Source of the DNA: Glycomyces sambucus | GTDB lineage: Bacteria; Actinomycetota; Actinomycetes; Mycobacteriales; Micromonosporaceae | NCBI RefSeq assembly: GCF_900102815.1 | Contig: NZ_FNGF01000009.1 | Span: 186,001 to 250,000, forward strand | Direction: 5' to 3' | DNA length: 64,000 bases | Shown here: positions 25,729 to 34,736 of the stretch, one piece after another | Numbering within the stretch: the stretch's first letter is position 1 | How the letters are laid out: the number at the start of each line of letters is the position of its first letter | The notes under the pieces: model-generated | Database searches by the model: none | What the model saw: only the letters and a program-made list of their open reading frames with translations | Told to the model about the DNA's origin: nothing | Translations under genes and position numbers: made by a program

Positions 25729-26766
25729 CTAGAACCTCCCCGGGTGCGACACCACCGGGACGTGCCTCAGGATGTCCGAGACGATGGCCTTCGTGTCGCC
25801 CCCGCCCATCGTGGTCTCCGTGGTCGGAATGAGGCGGTGCGCGAGCACCGGGACGGCGAGCTGCTGCACGTCGTCGGGCAGCGCGAAGTCGCGCCCGTCC
25901 ATCGCCGCCAGCACCTGAGTGCACCGCAGGAGCTGGAGCGTCGCCCGCGGGCTCGCCCCCAGGCGCACCTGCGCGTTCGTGCGGGTCGCGCCCACCAGGT
26001 CCACCACGTACCGCTTCAGCTCCGGCGCCAGGTGCACCGCCCGCGCGGCCGCGATCATCCGCACGACCATCTCCGCGTCCGCGATCGGGCGCAGCGCGTC
26101 GAGCGGGTTGTACTCCTCGCGGCGGTCCAGCAGCGCCAGCTCCGCGTTGATGTCCGGGTACCCGATCGCCAGGCGCGCGGTGAACCGGTCGCGCTGCGCC
26201 TCGGGGAGCGGGTAGGTCCCCTCCATCTCCACCGGGTTCTGGGTGGCGATGACCATGAACGGGCTGCGCAGCTTGTACGTGTTCCCGTCGACGGTGACCT
26301 GCCGCTCCTCCATGCACTCCAGGAGCGCGGCCTGCGTCTTGGGGCTGGCGCGGTTGATCTCGTCGCCGAGGATGAGGTTCCCGAAGATCGCGCCCGGCTT
26401 GAACACGAAGTCGCGCTTCTCGGGGTCGAAGATGCTCACGCCCGTGACGTCCGAGGGCAGCAGGTCCGGCGTGAACTGGATGCGCCGCACCGAGCAGTCG
26501 ATGGAGCGCGCGAGGGCCTTGGCCAGCTGGGTCTTGCCGACGCCCGGCACGTCCTCCAGCAGCAGGTGCCCTTCGGCCAGCATGACCGCCAGCGCGAGCT
26601 TGATCGTGTGCGACTTCCCCTCGATGACCCATTCGACGTTCGTCAGGATGGCCTCGGCCGTGGCCTTGAACTCCTGGGGCGAGAGCGGCGCGGGACCCTG
26701 TGCCTGCGGCGTGCTCGGGAGCGGCATCGCGCCGTCGGGCTGCTCGGGGGACGACTCGAAGGTCAA
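25729..26766 (-). CDS. moxR: MoxR-family AAA+ ATPase
   Basis: First gene of the operon, 345 residues. Walker A EDVPGVGKTQLAKAL (about 72-86), Walker B LILGDEINRASPKTQAALLE, sensor 1 ATQNPVEMEGTYPLPEAQRDRF and sensor 2 GASPRATLQLLR are all present. MoxR ATPases remodel or insert cofactors into partner proteins, here presumably the DUF58 and transglutaminase products. Start: TTG 26766 has a perfect AGGAGG 4 bases upstream, which I prefer to ATG 26727, which has no ribosome site. The operon's promoter must lie in 26780-26880, facing away from the leuS leader. Confidence 0.87.
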   Translation of the reverse strand: MTFESSPEQPDGAMPLPSTPQAQGPAPLSPQEFKATAEAILTNVEWVIEGKSHTIKLALAVMLAEGHLLLEDVPGVGKTQLAKALARSIDCSVRRIQFTPDLLPSDVTGVSIFDPEKRDFVFKPGAIFGNLILGDEINRASPKTQAALLECMEERQVTVDGNTYKLRSPFMVIATQNPVEMEGTYPLPEAQRDRFTARLAIGYPDINAELALLDRREEYNPLDALRPIADAEMVVRMIAAARAVHLAPELKRYVVDLVGATRTNAQVRLGASPRATLQLLRCTQVLAAMDGRDFALPDDVQQLAVPVLAHRLIPTTETTMGGGDTKAIVSDILRHVPVVSHPGRF

Positions 26767-26886
26767 CGGTCCTCCTGGGGAGTCGGTGAGGTGGGTGTGC
26801 GGCGTGCGCCGGAACCGCCGCGTTCTGGCCATCCTACTCGGACCCGCCCAGACGATATGTCCCGCGCCACCAGGGGACCGGTCGGC

Positions 26887-26892
26887 TACACT
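26887..26892 (+). promoter_or_regulatory. -10 box TACACT of the leuS leader
   Basis: TACACT ends 6 bases before the ATG of the leader peptide at 26899, so the leuS transcript probably begins at or within two bases of that codon. Confidence 0.6.
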
Positions 26893-26898
26893 GAGGGC

Positions 26899-26928
26899 AT
26901 GACTCGGCGATTCGAGCTCCTTACCTAG
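26899..26928 (+). CDS. leuS leader peptide MTRRFELLT
   Basis: Nine-codon open frame with stop TAG, directly in front of a hairpin-terminator unit and leuS. It contains two adjacent leucine codons, CTC CTT (26917-26922). CTT is rare in this GC-rich window. The ATG has no ribosome site but lies 6 bases after a -10 box, so it would be read as a leaderless message. Position, tandem leucine codons and the terminator 28 bases downstream all point to a sensor peptide whose translation reports leucyl-tRNA supply. Confidence 0.7.
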   Translation: MTRRFELLT

Positions 26929-26979
26929 CCGTGCGGGACAGATCCCAGCACGGCCACCCCAGCGTGTCTGGGGTTTTTT
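26929..26979 (+). promoter_or_regulatory. leuS transcription attenuator
   Basis: Three mutually exclusive pairings can be drawn. Stem A pairs CCGTGCGGG (26929-26937) with CCCAGCACGG (26944-26953). The terminator pairs CCCCAG (26957-26962) with CTGGGG (26968-26973), followed by six T (26974-26979), rare in this genome. The antiterminator pairs CCCAGCACG (26944-26952) with CGTGTCTGGG (26963-26972), one base bulged. It excludes both others. A ribosome stalled on the leader's leucine codons would cover the start of stem A, free its right arm to form the antiterminator and let transcription reach leuS. Pairings are drawn by eye, without energy calculation. Confidence 0.7.
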
Positions 26980-27048
26980 GCTGTCTAGGGTCAGTACCCG
27001 GAGAACGCCGACCGTACCCAGAGCCGCTTCAGGACACCAGGACGAGCC

Positions 27049-29862
27049 ATGACCGAACCCGCACACCGCTACGACGCCCAGCTGGCCAACGAGATCGAAC
27101 CGCGCTGGCAGGAGCACTGGGAGGCCGAGCGGACCTTCCGCGCCCCGAACCCGGCCGGCGAGCTGGCCGAGCCGGGCCACCCGCGGTCCGGCGCCCCGAA
27201 GAAGTTCGTGATGGACATGTTCCCGTACCCCTCGGGCGCGGGCCTGCACGTCGGCCACCCGCTGGGCTACATCGCGACCGACGCCTACTCGCGGTACCTG
27301 CGCATGGCCGGGTACAACGTCCTGCACCCGCTGGGCTTCGACGCGTTCGGCCTGCCGACCGAGCAGTACGCGGTCGCGACCGGCCGCCAGCCCGCGGAGA
27401 TCACCGCCGAGAACATCGACCGGTACCGGCGCCAGCTGCGCATGGTCGGCATGGGCTACGACAACCGCCGCGAGTTCGCGACCACGGACCCGGACTACTT
27501 CAAGTGGACCCAGTGGATCTTCCTGCAGATCTTCAACTCCTGGTACGACCCCGAGGCCGACCGGGCCAGGCCGATCGGCGAGCTGATCGCCGCGTTCGAG
27601 TCCGGCGCGCGCGCGGTCCCCGGCGGGCGCGCGTGGGCCGACCTGAGCGCCGTCGAGCGCCGCCGCGCGGTCGACGACCACCGCCTGGCGTACGTCACCG
27701 AGGCCCCCGTGAACTGGTGCCCGGGCCTGGGCACGGTCCTGTCGAACGAGGAGGTCACCGCCGAGGGCCGCTCCGAGCGCGGCAACTTCCCGGTCTACAC
27801 GCGCACCCTGAAGCAGTGGATGATGCGCATCACCGCCTACGCCGACCGGCTGCTGGCGGACCTGGAGGGCCTGGACTGGACCGAGTCGCTGAAGTCCATG
27901 CAGCGCAACTGGATCGGCAAGTCCACCGGCGCGTACGCCGACTTCGCGACCTACGCGGGGGACATCCGGGTCTTCACCACCCGCCCCGACACCCTGTTCG
28001 GCGCCACCTACATGGTCCTGGCCCCCGAGCACCCGCTGGTCGACGCCCTGACCGCCGAGACCTGGCCCGCGGACGTGCCCGCCGCCTGGACCGGCGGCGC
28101 CGACACCCCCGCCGGGGCCGTCGCCGCCTACCGCGCCCAGGCCGCCGCGAAGACCGACGTCGAGCGCCAGGCCGACGCCAAGGAGAAGACCGGCGTCTTC
28201 ACCGGCGGCTACGCGACCAACCCCGTCAACGGCGCCACCGTTCCGGTGTTCATCGCCGACTACGTGCTGGCCGGCTACGGCACCGGCGCGATCATGGCCG
28301 TCCCCGCCCACGACGAGCGCGACTTCGACTTCGCGACCGCCTTCGGCATCCCGATCGTCCAGGTCGTCGCCGGCGAGGACGAGTGGGACCGCGAGAAGGC
28401 GTACACCGCCGACGGCGTCGCCGTGAACTCCGGCTTCCTGGACGGCCTGCGGGTCGCCGAGGCCAAGGACCGCGTCATCGCCTGGCTGGCCGAGCACGGC
28501 CGCGGCGAGCGGGCCGTGACCTTCCGCCTGCGCGACTGGCTGTTCAGCCGCCAGCGCTACTGGGGCGAGCCCTTCCCGATCGTCTACGACGAGACCGGCC
28601 TGCCCGTCGCCCTGACCGAGGACCACCTGCCGGTCGAGCTGCCCTACCTGGACGACTTCTCGCCCAAGACCTTCGACCCCGAGGACGCCGACTCCGCCCC
28701 CGAGCCGCCCCTGGGCCGCGCCAAGGACTGGGTCGAGGTCGAGCTGGACCTGGGCGACGGCCCCAAGCAGTACCGCCGCGAGGTCAACACCATGCCCAAC
28801 TGGGCCGGGTCCTCCTGGTACGAGCTGCGCTACACCGACCCCCAGGCCGCCCACGTCCTGGCCGACCCCGCGAACGAGTCCTACTGGATGGGCCCGCGGG
28901 ACGCCGAGGACGTCGGCGGCGTCGACCTGTACATCGGCGGCGTCGAGCACGCCGTCCTGCACCTGCTGTACGCCCGCTTCTGGCAGAAGGTCCTGTTCGA
29001 CCTGGGGCACGTCTCCAGCCGCGAGCCGTTCCGCCGCCTGTTCAACCAGGGCTACATCCAGGCGTACGCCTACACCGACGACCGCGGCGTGTACGTCCCG
29101 GCCGAAGAGGTCGAGGAGCAGGCCGACGGCGTGTACACCTACAAGGGGGAGAAGGTGAACCGCGAATACGGCAAGATGGGCAAGTCCCTGAAGAACGTCG
29201 TCACCCCCGACGAGGTCTGCGAGTCGTACGGCGCCGACACCTTCCGCGTGTACGAGATGTCGATGGGCCCGCTGGCCGACTCCAAGCCGTGGGAGACCCG
29301 CGCGATCGTCGGCTCCCAGCGGTTCCTGCAGCGGCTGTGGCGCAACATCGTCGACGAGGAGACCGGCGCGACGGTGGTCGCCGACGTCCCGGCCTCGCCC
29401 GAGACGCTGCGCGAGATCCACAAGGCCGTCGCCGGGGTCCGCGAGGACTACGAGCACCTGCGCATGAACACCGCCGTCGCCAAGCTGATCACGCTGAACA
29501 ACCACGTGACCGGCCTGAGCCCGGTGCCGCGCGAGGCCGCCGAGGCCCTGGTGACCATGGTCGCGCCGATCGCCCCGCACATCGCCGAGGAGCTGTGGGA
29601 GCGCCTGGGCCACACCGGGGGCATCGCGTACGTCGACTTCCCCGTGGCCGACGAGCGGTTCCTGGTCGAGGACACCGTGACCTACCCGGTCCAGATCAAC
29701 GGCAAGGTCCGCGGCCGCATCGAGGTCGCGGCGGACGCGGATGAGGACGCCGTCAAGGCCGCCGCGCTGGCCGAGGAGAAGGTCGCGGCGAACCTGGCCG
29801 GCAAGGACGTCAAGAAGGTCATCGTGGTGGCCGGCAAGATGGTCTCGATCGTCGCCAAGTAG
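27049..29862 (+). CDS. leuS: leucyl-tRNA synthetase
   Basis: Class I synthetase that charges tRNA-Leu, 937 residues, normal length. The HIGH box is present as [16 protein letters not shown] (about 60-75). The CP1 editing domain (about 250-445) includes [12 protein letters not shown] and the [12 protein letters not shown] stretch, with the conserved Asp for editing. KMSKS is the actinobacterial form KMGKSLKN (about 706). The anticodon-binding and C-terminal domains are complete. ATG with AGGACG about 7 bases upstream. It is preceded by the leader peptide and terminator at 26899-26979, so expression should rise when charged tRNA-Leu runs low. No partner genes are cotranscribed. Confidence 0.96.
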   Translation: MTEPAHRYDAQLANEIEPRWQEHWEAERTFRAPNPAGELAEPGHPRSGAPKKFVMDMFPYPSGAGLHVGHPLGYIATDAYSRYLRMAGYNVLHPLGFDAFGLPTEQYAVATGRQPAEITAENIDRYRRQLRMVGMGYDNRREFATTDPDYFKWTQWIFLQIFNSWYDPEADRARPIGELIAAFESGARAVPGGRAWADLSAVERRRAVDDHRLAYVTEAPVNWCPGLGTVLSNEEVTAEGRSERGNFPVYTRTLKQWMMRITAYADRLLADLEGLDWTESLKSMQRNWIGKSTGAYADFATYAGDIRVFTTRPDTLFGATYMVLAPEHPLVDALTAETWPADVPAAWTGGADTPAGAVAAYRAQAAAKTDVERQADAKEKTGVFTGGYATNPVNGATVPVFIADYVLAGYGTGAIMAVPAHDERDFDFATAFGIPIVQVVAGEDEWDREKAYTADGVAVNSGFLDGLRVAEAKDRVIAWLAEHGRGERAVTFRLRDWLFSRQRYWGEPFPIVYDETGLPVALTEDHLPVELPYLDDFSPKTFDPEDADSAPEPPLGRAKDWVEVELDLGDGPKQYRREVNTMPNWAGSSWYELRYTDPQAAHVLADPANESYWMGPRDAEDVGGVDLYIGGVEHAVLHLLYARFWQKVLFDLGHVSSREPFRRLFNQGYIQAYAYTDDRGVYVPAEEVEEQADGVYTYKGEKVNREYGKMGKSLKNVVTPDEVCESYGADTFRVYEMSMGPLADSKPWETRAIVGSQRFLQRLWRNIVDEETGATVVADVPASPETLREIHKAVAGVREDYEHLRMNTAVAKLITLNNHVTGLSPVPREAAEALVTMVAPIAPHIAEELWERLGHTGGIAYVDFPVADERFLVEDTVTYPVQINGKVRGRIEVAADADEDAVKAAALAEEKVAANLAGKDVKKVIVVAGKMVSIVAK

Positions 29863-29905
29863 TACGGAGCGAGGGGCGGGAGCGGAGATCCGTTCCCGCC
29901 CTTCG

Positions 29906-30022
29906 TCACGCTTCGGGCAGGCCGCCGCCGCGGTACGTGTACGCCTTCGTGCGGTCGTCGTGGAGCGTGTACAGCAGGAAGAGGTCGAAGTCCAGGCTCG
30001 CGAGGGCGGCGAGGACCTCCAC
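29906..30022 (-). other. short coding-like frame, possible gene remnant
   Basis: On the minus strand, codons with almost 100% G/C third positions run for about 60 codons to a TGA at 29906-29908. They encode a plausible segment (VEVLAALASLDFDLFLLYTL, then HDDRTKAYTYRGGGLPEA). The only good start is GTG 30022 (38 residues), without a nearby ribosome site. The coding bias continues upstream of it to a stop near 30095. Either this is the truncated 3' end of a lost gene or a very small protein. No family is recognised. Confidence 0.35.
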
Positions 30023-30087
30023 GCCGAGGAGGGCGACCCCTCCGCGGGACCGCCCGAACCGCTTCGCGGGGACGCCGCGAGGCAGTA

Positions 30088-30116
30088 TTGACCAACATCA
30101 ATGCACCCGCTAGGCT
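30088..30116 (+). promoter_or_regulatory. promoter of the xylanase gene
   Basis: TTGACC (30088-30093), 17-base spacer, TAGGCT (30111-30116). It is the best housekeeping-sigma promoter in the window. The predicted transcript start near 30123 lies just before the operator at 30130. Confidence 0.7.
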
Positions 30117-30129
30117 GTCCTCACCCCGT

Positions 30130-30143
30130 TGGGAGCGCTCCGC
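30130..30143 (+). promoter_or_regulatory. CebR/CelR-like operator
   Basis: TGGGAGCGCTCCGC matches 12 of 14 bases of the palindrome TGGGAGCGCTCCCA bound by CebR in Streptomyces and CelR in Thermobifida, LacI-family repressors released by cellobiose. It sits about 7 bases after the predicted transcript start, a blocking position. Confidence 0.65.
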
Positions 30144-30211
30144 TCCTGCGGGCCCTTCCTTCTGAACAGCCTCGTTCCCTCACGGCGCGGCACCACCCTG
30201 AGGAGTCCTCC

Positions 30212-31648
30212 GTGCTGCTTTCCCGACCGCACCTCTCAAGACAGCGCCCTTCAAGGCAGCGCCGCCGGGCGGTGATCGCTGGAGTGGTCACCGTCGCCAC
30301 CGCCGCGCTCGGCCTCGGCCTCTCCACCCAGTTCGCCAGCGCCCAGACCACCCTGCGCGGGGCCGCCGATGACCTGAACAAGGACATCGGCGTCGCCGTC
30401 AGCTACAACCTGCTCCAGAACAACGCCCAGTACCGCAACCTCGTCGCCACCGAGTTCAACTCGCTCACCGCCGAGAACGCGATGAAGTGGGACGCGACCG
30501 AGCCCAGCGACGGCAACTACACCTTCACCCAGGCCGACGCGATCGTCGACTTCGCCGAGGACAACGACCAGACCGTCCACGGCCACACCTTCGTCTGGCA
30601 CCAGCAGACCCCCTCGTGGGTGCAGAACCTCTCCGGCACGGCCCTGCAGACCGCGATGGTGGAGCACATCAACACCGTGGCGAACCGCTACGAGGGGCGC
30701 GTCGACTCCTGGGACGTCGTCAACGAGGTCGTCAGCGACTCGAACGGCGCCATGCGCGACTCGTTCTGGCTCCGCGGCCTCGGCGAGGGGTACATCACCA
30801 CCGCGTTCCAGACCGCCCGCGCGGCCGACCCGAACGCCGACCTCTACATCAACGACTACTCCATCGACGGCATCAACGCCAAGTCGAACAAGGTCTACTC
30901 GATCGCCCAGGGCCTGAAGAGCCAGAACATCCTCGACGGCGTCGGCTTCCAGGCGCACCTCATCCTCGGCCAGGTGCCGAGCGACATGGAGGCGAACCTC
31001 CAGCGGTTCGTCAACCTGGGCCTGAAGGTCCGCATCACCGAGCTCGACATCCGCATCCAGACCCCCGCGGACGCCAACGAGCTCCAGCAGCAGGCCAACG
31101 ACTACCGGCGCGTCACCGAGATCTGCGCCGAGCTGGCCGACTGCTCGGGCGTCACCGTGTGGGGCGTGCGCGACGGCGACTCGTGGGTGCCCGGGGTCTT
31201 CCCCGGCTACGGCGCCCCGCTCCTGTTCAACGACGACCTCTCGAAGAAGCCGGCGTACAACGCGGTGCTCGACGCCCTCGGCGGCGACGGCAACGAGGAG
31301 CCCACCACCTCCAACCCGGTGACCACCACGCCGCCGCCCTCGGGCAGCGGCTGCACCGCGACCCTCTCGGTCCAGAGCCCCTGGAACACGGGTGCGACCT
31401 ACTCCGGCACCGTGAAGGCCAACCAGAACCTCACCGGCTGGACGGTCACGTGGACCTGGCCCGGATCGGAGCGGATCTCCAACGCCTGGAGCGTGCAGGG
31501 GAACCTCTCCGGGGCGACGGTGACTGGCTCGAACGTCGGCTACAACGGCACGGTCGCCTCCGGGCAGACCACGACGTTCGGCTTCAACATCACCAAGGCG
31601 AACGGCTCCACGGCCTCGGTGCCGACGGTGACCTGCACGCCCGCCTGA
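30212..31648 (+). CDS. secreted GH10 endo-1,4-beta-xylanase with CBM2
   Basis: Cuts the xylan backbone outside the cell. 478 residues: a signal peptide with an RRR stretch at 17-19, hydrophobic core 20-37 and likely cleavage after ASA (residue 44). A GH10 barrel follows (about 48-350) with acid/base Glu172 (VVNEVV) and nucleophile Glu277 (ITELDIR). Then comes a Thr/Pro linker (about 355-380) and a family 2 carbohydrate-binding module (381-476) bracketed by Cys381 and the near-terminal VTCTPA cysteine, with exposed tryptophans. The RRR could direct either Sec or Tat export. Start: GTG 30212 with AGGAG 6 bases upstream; the longer frame from 30101 begins inside the promoter. A consensus promoter and a CebR-like operator lie upstream. 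Confidence 0.93.
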   Translation: MLLSRPHLSRQRPSRQRRRAVIAGVVTVATAALGLGLSTQFASAQTTLRGAADDLNKDIGVAVSYNLLQNNAQYRNLVATEFNSLTAENAMKWDATEPSDGNYTFTQADAIVDFAEDNDQTVHGHTFVWHQQTPSWVQNLSGTALQTAMVEHINTVANRYEGRVDSWDVVNEVVSDSNGAMRDSFWLRGLGEGYITTAFQTARAADPNADLYINDYSIDGINAKSNKVYSIAQGLKSQNILDGVGFQAHLILGQVPSDMEANLQRFVNLGLKVRITELDIRIQTPADANELQQQANDYRRVTEICAELADCSGVTVWGVRDGDSWVPGVFPGYGAPLLFNDDLSKKPAYNAVLDALGGDGNEEPTTSNPVTTTPPPSGSGCTATLSVQSPWNTGATYSGTVKANQNLTGWTVTWTWPGSERISNAWSVQGNLSGATVTGSNVGYNGTVASGQTTTFGFNITKANGSTASVPTVTCTPA

Positions 31649-31693
31649 CCCGCTGACGCGGGACCCCGACCGCACTCCTTCGCAGAGAAAAAG

Positions 31694-31727
31694 GCCGGGC
31701 CCGGACGCCACCGCGTCCGGGCCCGGC
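31694..31727 (-). terminator. intrinsic terminator of dps
   Basis: Perfect 15-bp stem GCCGGGCCCGGACGC / GCGTCCGGGCCCGGC with a 4-base loop. On the minus strand it is followed by a T-rich run (the AAAAA at about 31688 on the plus strand), so it works for dps. It may also stop xylanase transcripts. Confidence 0.8.
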
Positions 31728-31741
31728 TGCGGGCTTCGCGC

Positions 31742-32212
31742 CTAGCCGAGTTCGGCCTGGAACATCCAGCTCTGCTTCTCGAGCTCGGCGGTGATGCCGA
31801 TGAGGAGGTCCTGGGACACCGGGTCGGCCGACTCGGTGGTCTCGATGCGCTCGCGCATGTTCGCGATGATCGCGGTGTAGGCGTCGATCATGAGCGACAC
31901 GACCTCGGTGTCGGAGATGGTGCCGTCGTGGATCTTGGGCACCGACGAGGTCTCCGCGACCGTGGCCGCGCGCCCGTCGGCGCTGACGCCGATCGCTATC
32001 GCCCGCTCGGCCACCAGGTCGGCGGCGTTGCGCGCCGACAGCACGATCTCGTCGAGCTGGAGGTGGAGCGAGCGGAAGTTCTTGCCGTAGACGTTCCAGT
32101 GCGCCTGCTTGCCGACCAGTGACAGATCGATGAGGTCGACCAGGGCGCCCTGGAGCGCCTTCGCGGTCGTGTCGCGGTTCTCGTCGGAGAGGCTGGAGCG
32201 GACGGTCGACAT
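31742..32212 (-). CDS. dps: Dps-family DNA-protecting ferritin
   Basis: Dodecameric iron-storage protein of 156 residues that oxidises Fe(II) and shields DNA in starvation. The inter-subunit ferroxidase motif is intact: the His in KQAHWNVYG, then FRSLHLQLDE. The four-helix bundle has normal length, and there is no long basic N-terminal tail, so DNA binding may be weak. The ATG has GAGGTGC 6 bases upstream. It is divergent from the alpha-xylosidase operon and convergent with the xylanase gene. Being between the two sugar units seems to be coincidence. Confidence 0.92.
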   Translation of the reverse strand: MSTVRSSLSDENRDTTAKALQGALVDLIDLSLVGKQAHWNVYGKNFRSLHLQLDEIVLSARNAADLVAERAIAIGVSADGRAATVAETSSVPKIHDGTISDTEVVSLMIDAYTAIIANMRERIETTESADPVSQDLLIGITAELEKQSWMFQAELG

Positions 32213-32353
32213 ATCGGTGCACCTCGCAGAGTTCCGGCAGAGTCAATGGCGATCGTAGCCGTACCCGGCCCGCGCGGGGCCAAACTCGCCCGGTCCGGTC
32301 CCTTGGCGGGGGATGATGCGGGGTGCGCGGAGAGTCGTCTCCCCGGGTCGCAA

Positions 32354-32378
32354 TTTGTTGGGCTAGTCGATAAACTAA
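32354..32378 (+). promoter_or_regulatory. operator shared with the sugar ABC operon
   Basis: TTTGTT, 13-base spacer GGGCTAGTCGATA, then AACTAA. The same arms and almost the same spacer (CGGCTATTCGATA) occur at 48474-48498 in front of the ABC transporter operon. AT-rich inverted repeats of the TTxGTT/AACxAA kind are typical of ROK/XylR repressors. The site is 61 bases upstream of the alpha-xylosidase ATG and contains a possible -10 box, TAAACT (32371-32376). Confidence 0.7.
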
Positions 32379-32438
32379 TGCGTACCGCGCCGTTCCCGGC
32401 CCGGCCCACTCGCAACCCTGAACGAGCAGGAGCAACGA

Positions 32439-34736
32439 ATGCCTTACCGCCCGCCGCTGGTCGCCCGCGAGTTCTTCGTCGCCGACCCCCCGGAGCTGCC
32501 CCAGCGCGCCAACGGCGAGCAGGGCCTGTCGGCCGTCACCAGCGCCGAGGTCGTCAGCACCGGCGCCGACTTCGCCCTGCTCAAGGCCCGGACCAGCGCC
32601 GACGAGGAGCTGTACGTCGCCATCGCGGTCGCGGGCGAGGGCGTCGTCGGCACCCGCCTCGCGGCGGACCCGGCCGCCCGCCCGGCCGCCGAGAAGATCA
32701 TCGAGCTGGTGCACCCCGGCGACTTCGCCGGAGCGAAGGTCACCGTCGACGCCGGCACCGTCGTCGTCGACGCCGGGTCCGTGCGCGCCGTGGCGACCCT
32801 CGACTCCTGGTCCCTGACGTACACCGACGCCGCCGGGAGGACCCTCGTGGCCCAGAACCCCGGCGAGGAGGACATCTCCGGGCGGCTGCGCACGCTCCCG
32901 TTCGGACGCTCCCTCGTCGACGGCGAACCCGCGGCCTACCACGAGTCGTTCACCGCCGCCCCCGACGAGGCGTTCGCCGGCTTCGGCGAGCGCTTCGCCC
33001 CGCTCAACGCCCGCGGCCAGCGCCCGCTCATGTGGAACTTCGACGCCTTCGGCTCCGAGTCGATCCGCGCGTACAAGAACGTCCCGATCTACGTGTCGGA
33101 CCGCGGCTACGGCATCCTCGTCAACTCGGGCGCCCCCGTCGAGTTCGACATGGCCCAGCAGACCCACGCCGCCGTCGAGATCATCGTCCCCGACGACGTC
33201 CTGGAGTACTTCGTCATCGCCGGCACCCCCGCCGAGGTCCTCGACCGCTTCGACGGCCTCACCTCCCGGCCCTCGCTGCCCCCGAAGTGGGCCTTCGGCA
33301 CCTGGATCTCCTCGGGCTTCTTCGTCGACAACGAGGAGCGGGTCCTGGAGCGGGCCAAGCGCATCCGCGAGCGCGGCATCCCCTGCGACGTGCTCCACCT
33401 CGACACGTTCTGGCAGCACGAGCCGCACTGGTCGGACATGCGGTGGGACCGCGAGAACTTCCCCGACCCGCGGCGGATGCTCGCCGAGCTCGCCGAGCAG
33501 GGCTTCAAGGTCTGCCTGTGGATGAACTCATACATCTCCCACAAGTCCCCGGTCTTCGCCGAGGGCGACGAGCGCGGCTACTTCCTGCGCGACGCCAAGG
33601 GCGAGACCTACGTGGCCGACGTCTGGCACGGCTCCCACCAGCCCTCGGGCATCGTCGACTTCACCAACCCCGACGCCGTCGCGTGGTGGAAGGACCTGCT
33701 GCGCGGCCCCCTCCTGGACGGCGCGGCCCTGTACAAGACCGACTTCGCCGAGGGCGTGCCCGCCGACGCCGTGGCCTTCAACGGCATGACCGGCACCGAG
33801 CTGCACAACGTCTACACGCTGCTCTACAACGACGCCGTGGTCGACGTGACCCGCGAGGTCAACGGGCACGAGCTGGTGTGGGCCCGCTCCTCGTTCCTGG
33901 GCGGGCAGCGCCACTCCGCGCAGTGGTCGGGCGACGTCCAGACCACCTGGGCCGGCCTCGGCGGGACCATCCGCGGCGGCCTCTCGCACGGCCTGTCGGG
34001 CGTCCCGTTCTGGTCCCACGACACCGGCGGCTTCAACGGCACCCCCACCGACGACCTGTACATCCGCTGGGCCCAGTTCGGCGCGCTCTCGCCGCTGCTG
34101 CGCTACCACGGCACCACCACCCGCGAGCTGTGGGAGTTCTCCGAGGAGGCCGAGCGCCTGGCCGTGGCGTCGCTGAAGCTGCGCTACTCGCTCGCGCCGT
34201 ACCTCTACACCGCCGCCGTCAAGGCGTCCCGGACCGGCGAGCCGGTCCTGCGCGCCCTCAACGTCGACGACCCGTCCGACCCGGTCTCGTGGACGGCCGA
34301 CCAGGAGTTCCGCCTCGGCACCGACCTCCTCGTGGCGCCGGTGAACGACCCGTCCGGCGAGCGCAGGGTCTACCTGCCGCGGGGCACGTGGATCGACTTC
34401 TGGACCAAGGAGGTCCACGAGGGCGGGCGCTACATCGACACCAAGCACGACCTGGAGACGTTCCCGGTGTTCGTGCGCGCCGGCGCGATCATCCCGCGCG
34501 TGGAACCGGGCGCGACCATCGGTGAGGAGCCCTTCGCGGGCATCACCCTCGAGGTCTGGGGGACCCCGTCCGAGGGCATCCTCATCGCCGACGTCGACGG
34601 CGACACCATCGTGTCCGTCGAAAAAGTTTCTGAAACTTTGGTGACCCTGGTTTCGACCGGCCCGGCCGACATCGCTAATGTGAGTGTCATCGATGTTGCG
34701 GGCAAGCCCGCGAATGTGGAGCTGGAGCGTAAGTAG
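32439..34736 (+). CDS. GH31 alpha-xylosidase (YicI type)
   Basis: Removes alpha-linked xylose from oligosaccharides such as isoprimeverose and xyloglucan fragments, releasing free xylose. 765 residues, typical of YicI, with no signal peptide, so it acts on imported sugars in the cytoplasm. The GH31 nucleophile is the Asp in YKTDFAEG and the acid/base is the Asp in WSGDVQTTW. The canonical KTDFGE has Ala in place of Gly here. First gene of the operon with xylB and xylA; the next ATG starts right after its TAG. AGGAG lies about 9 bases before the ATG. The operator at 32354-32378 controls it. An alpha-glucosidase activity cannot be excluded, but the xylBA context favours xylose release. Confidence 0.88.
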   Translation: MPYRPPLVAREFFVADPPELPQRANGEQGLSAVTSAEVVSTGADFALLKARTSADEELYVAIAVAGEGVVGTRLAADPAARPAAEKIIELVHPGDFAGAKVTVDAGTVVVDAGSVRAVATLDSWSLTYTDAAGRTLVAQNPGEEDISGRLRTLPFGRSLVDGEPAAYHESFTAAPDEAFAGFGERFAPLNARGQRPLMWNFDAFGSESIRAYKNVPIYVSDRGYGILVNSGAPVEFDMAQQTHAAVEIIVPDDVLEYFVIAGTPAEVLDRFDGLTSRPSLPPKWAFGTWISSGFFVDNEERVLERAKRIRERGIPCDVLHLDTFWQHEPHWSDMRWDRENFPDPRRMLAELAEQGFKVCLWMNSYISHKSPVFAEGDERGYFLRDAKGETYVADVWHGSHQPSGIVDFTNPDAVAWWKDLLRGPLLDGAALYKTDFAEGVPADAVAFNGMTGTELHNVYTLLYNDAVVDVTREVNGHELVWARSSFLGGQRHSAQWSGDVQTTWAGLGGTIRGGLSHGLSGVPFWSHDTGGFNGTPTDDLYIRWAQFGALSPLLRYHGTTTRELWEFSEEAERLAVASLKLRYSLAPYLYTAAVKASRTGEPVLRALNVDDPSDPVSWTADQEFRLGTDLLVAPVNDPSGERRVYLPRGTWIDFWTKEVHEGGRYIDTKHDLETFPVFVRAGAIIPRVEPGATIGEEPFAGITLEVWGTPSEGILIADVDGDTIVSVEKVSETLVTLVSTGPADIANVSVIDVAGKPANVELERK

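Noticed and set aside
26929-26979. T-box riboswitch before leuS
   Set aside because: No conserved T-box (TGG-containing) sequence, no specifier stem, and the leader is far too short. A leader peptide attenuator explains it better.
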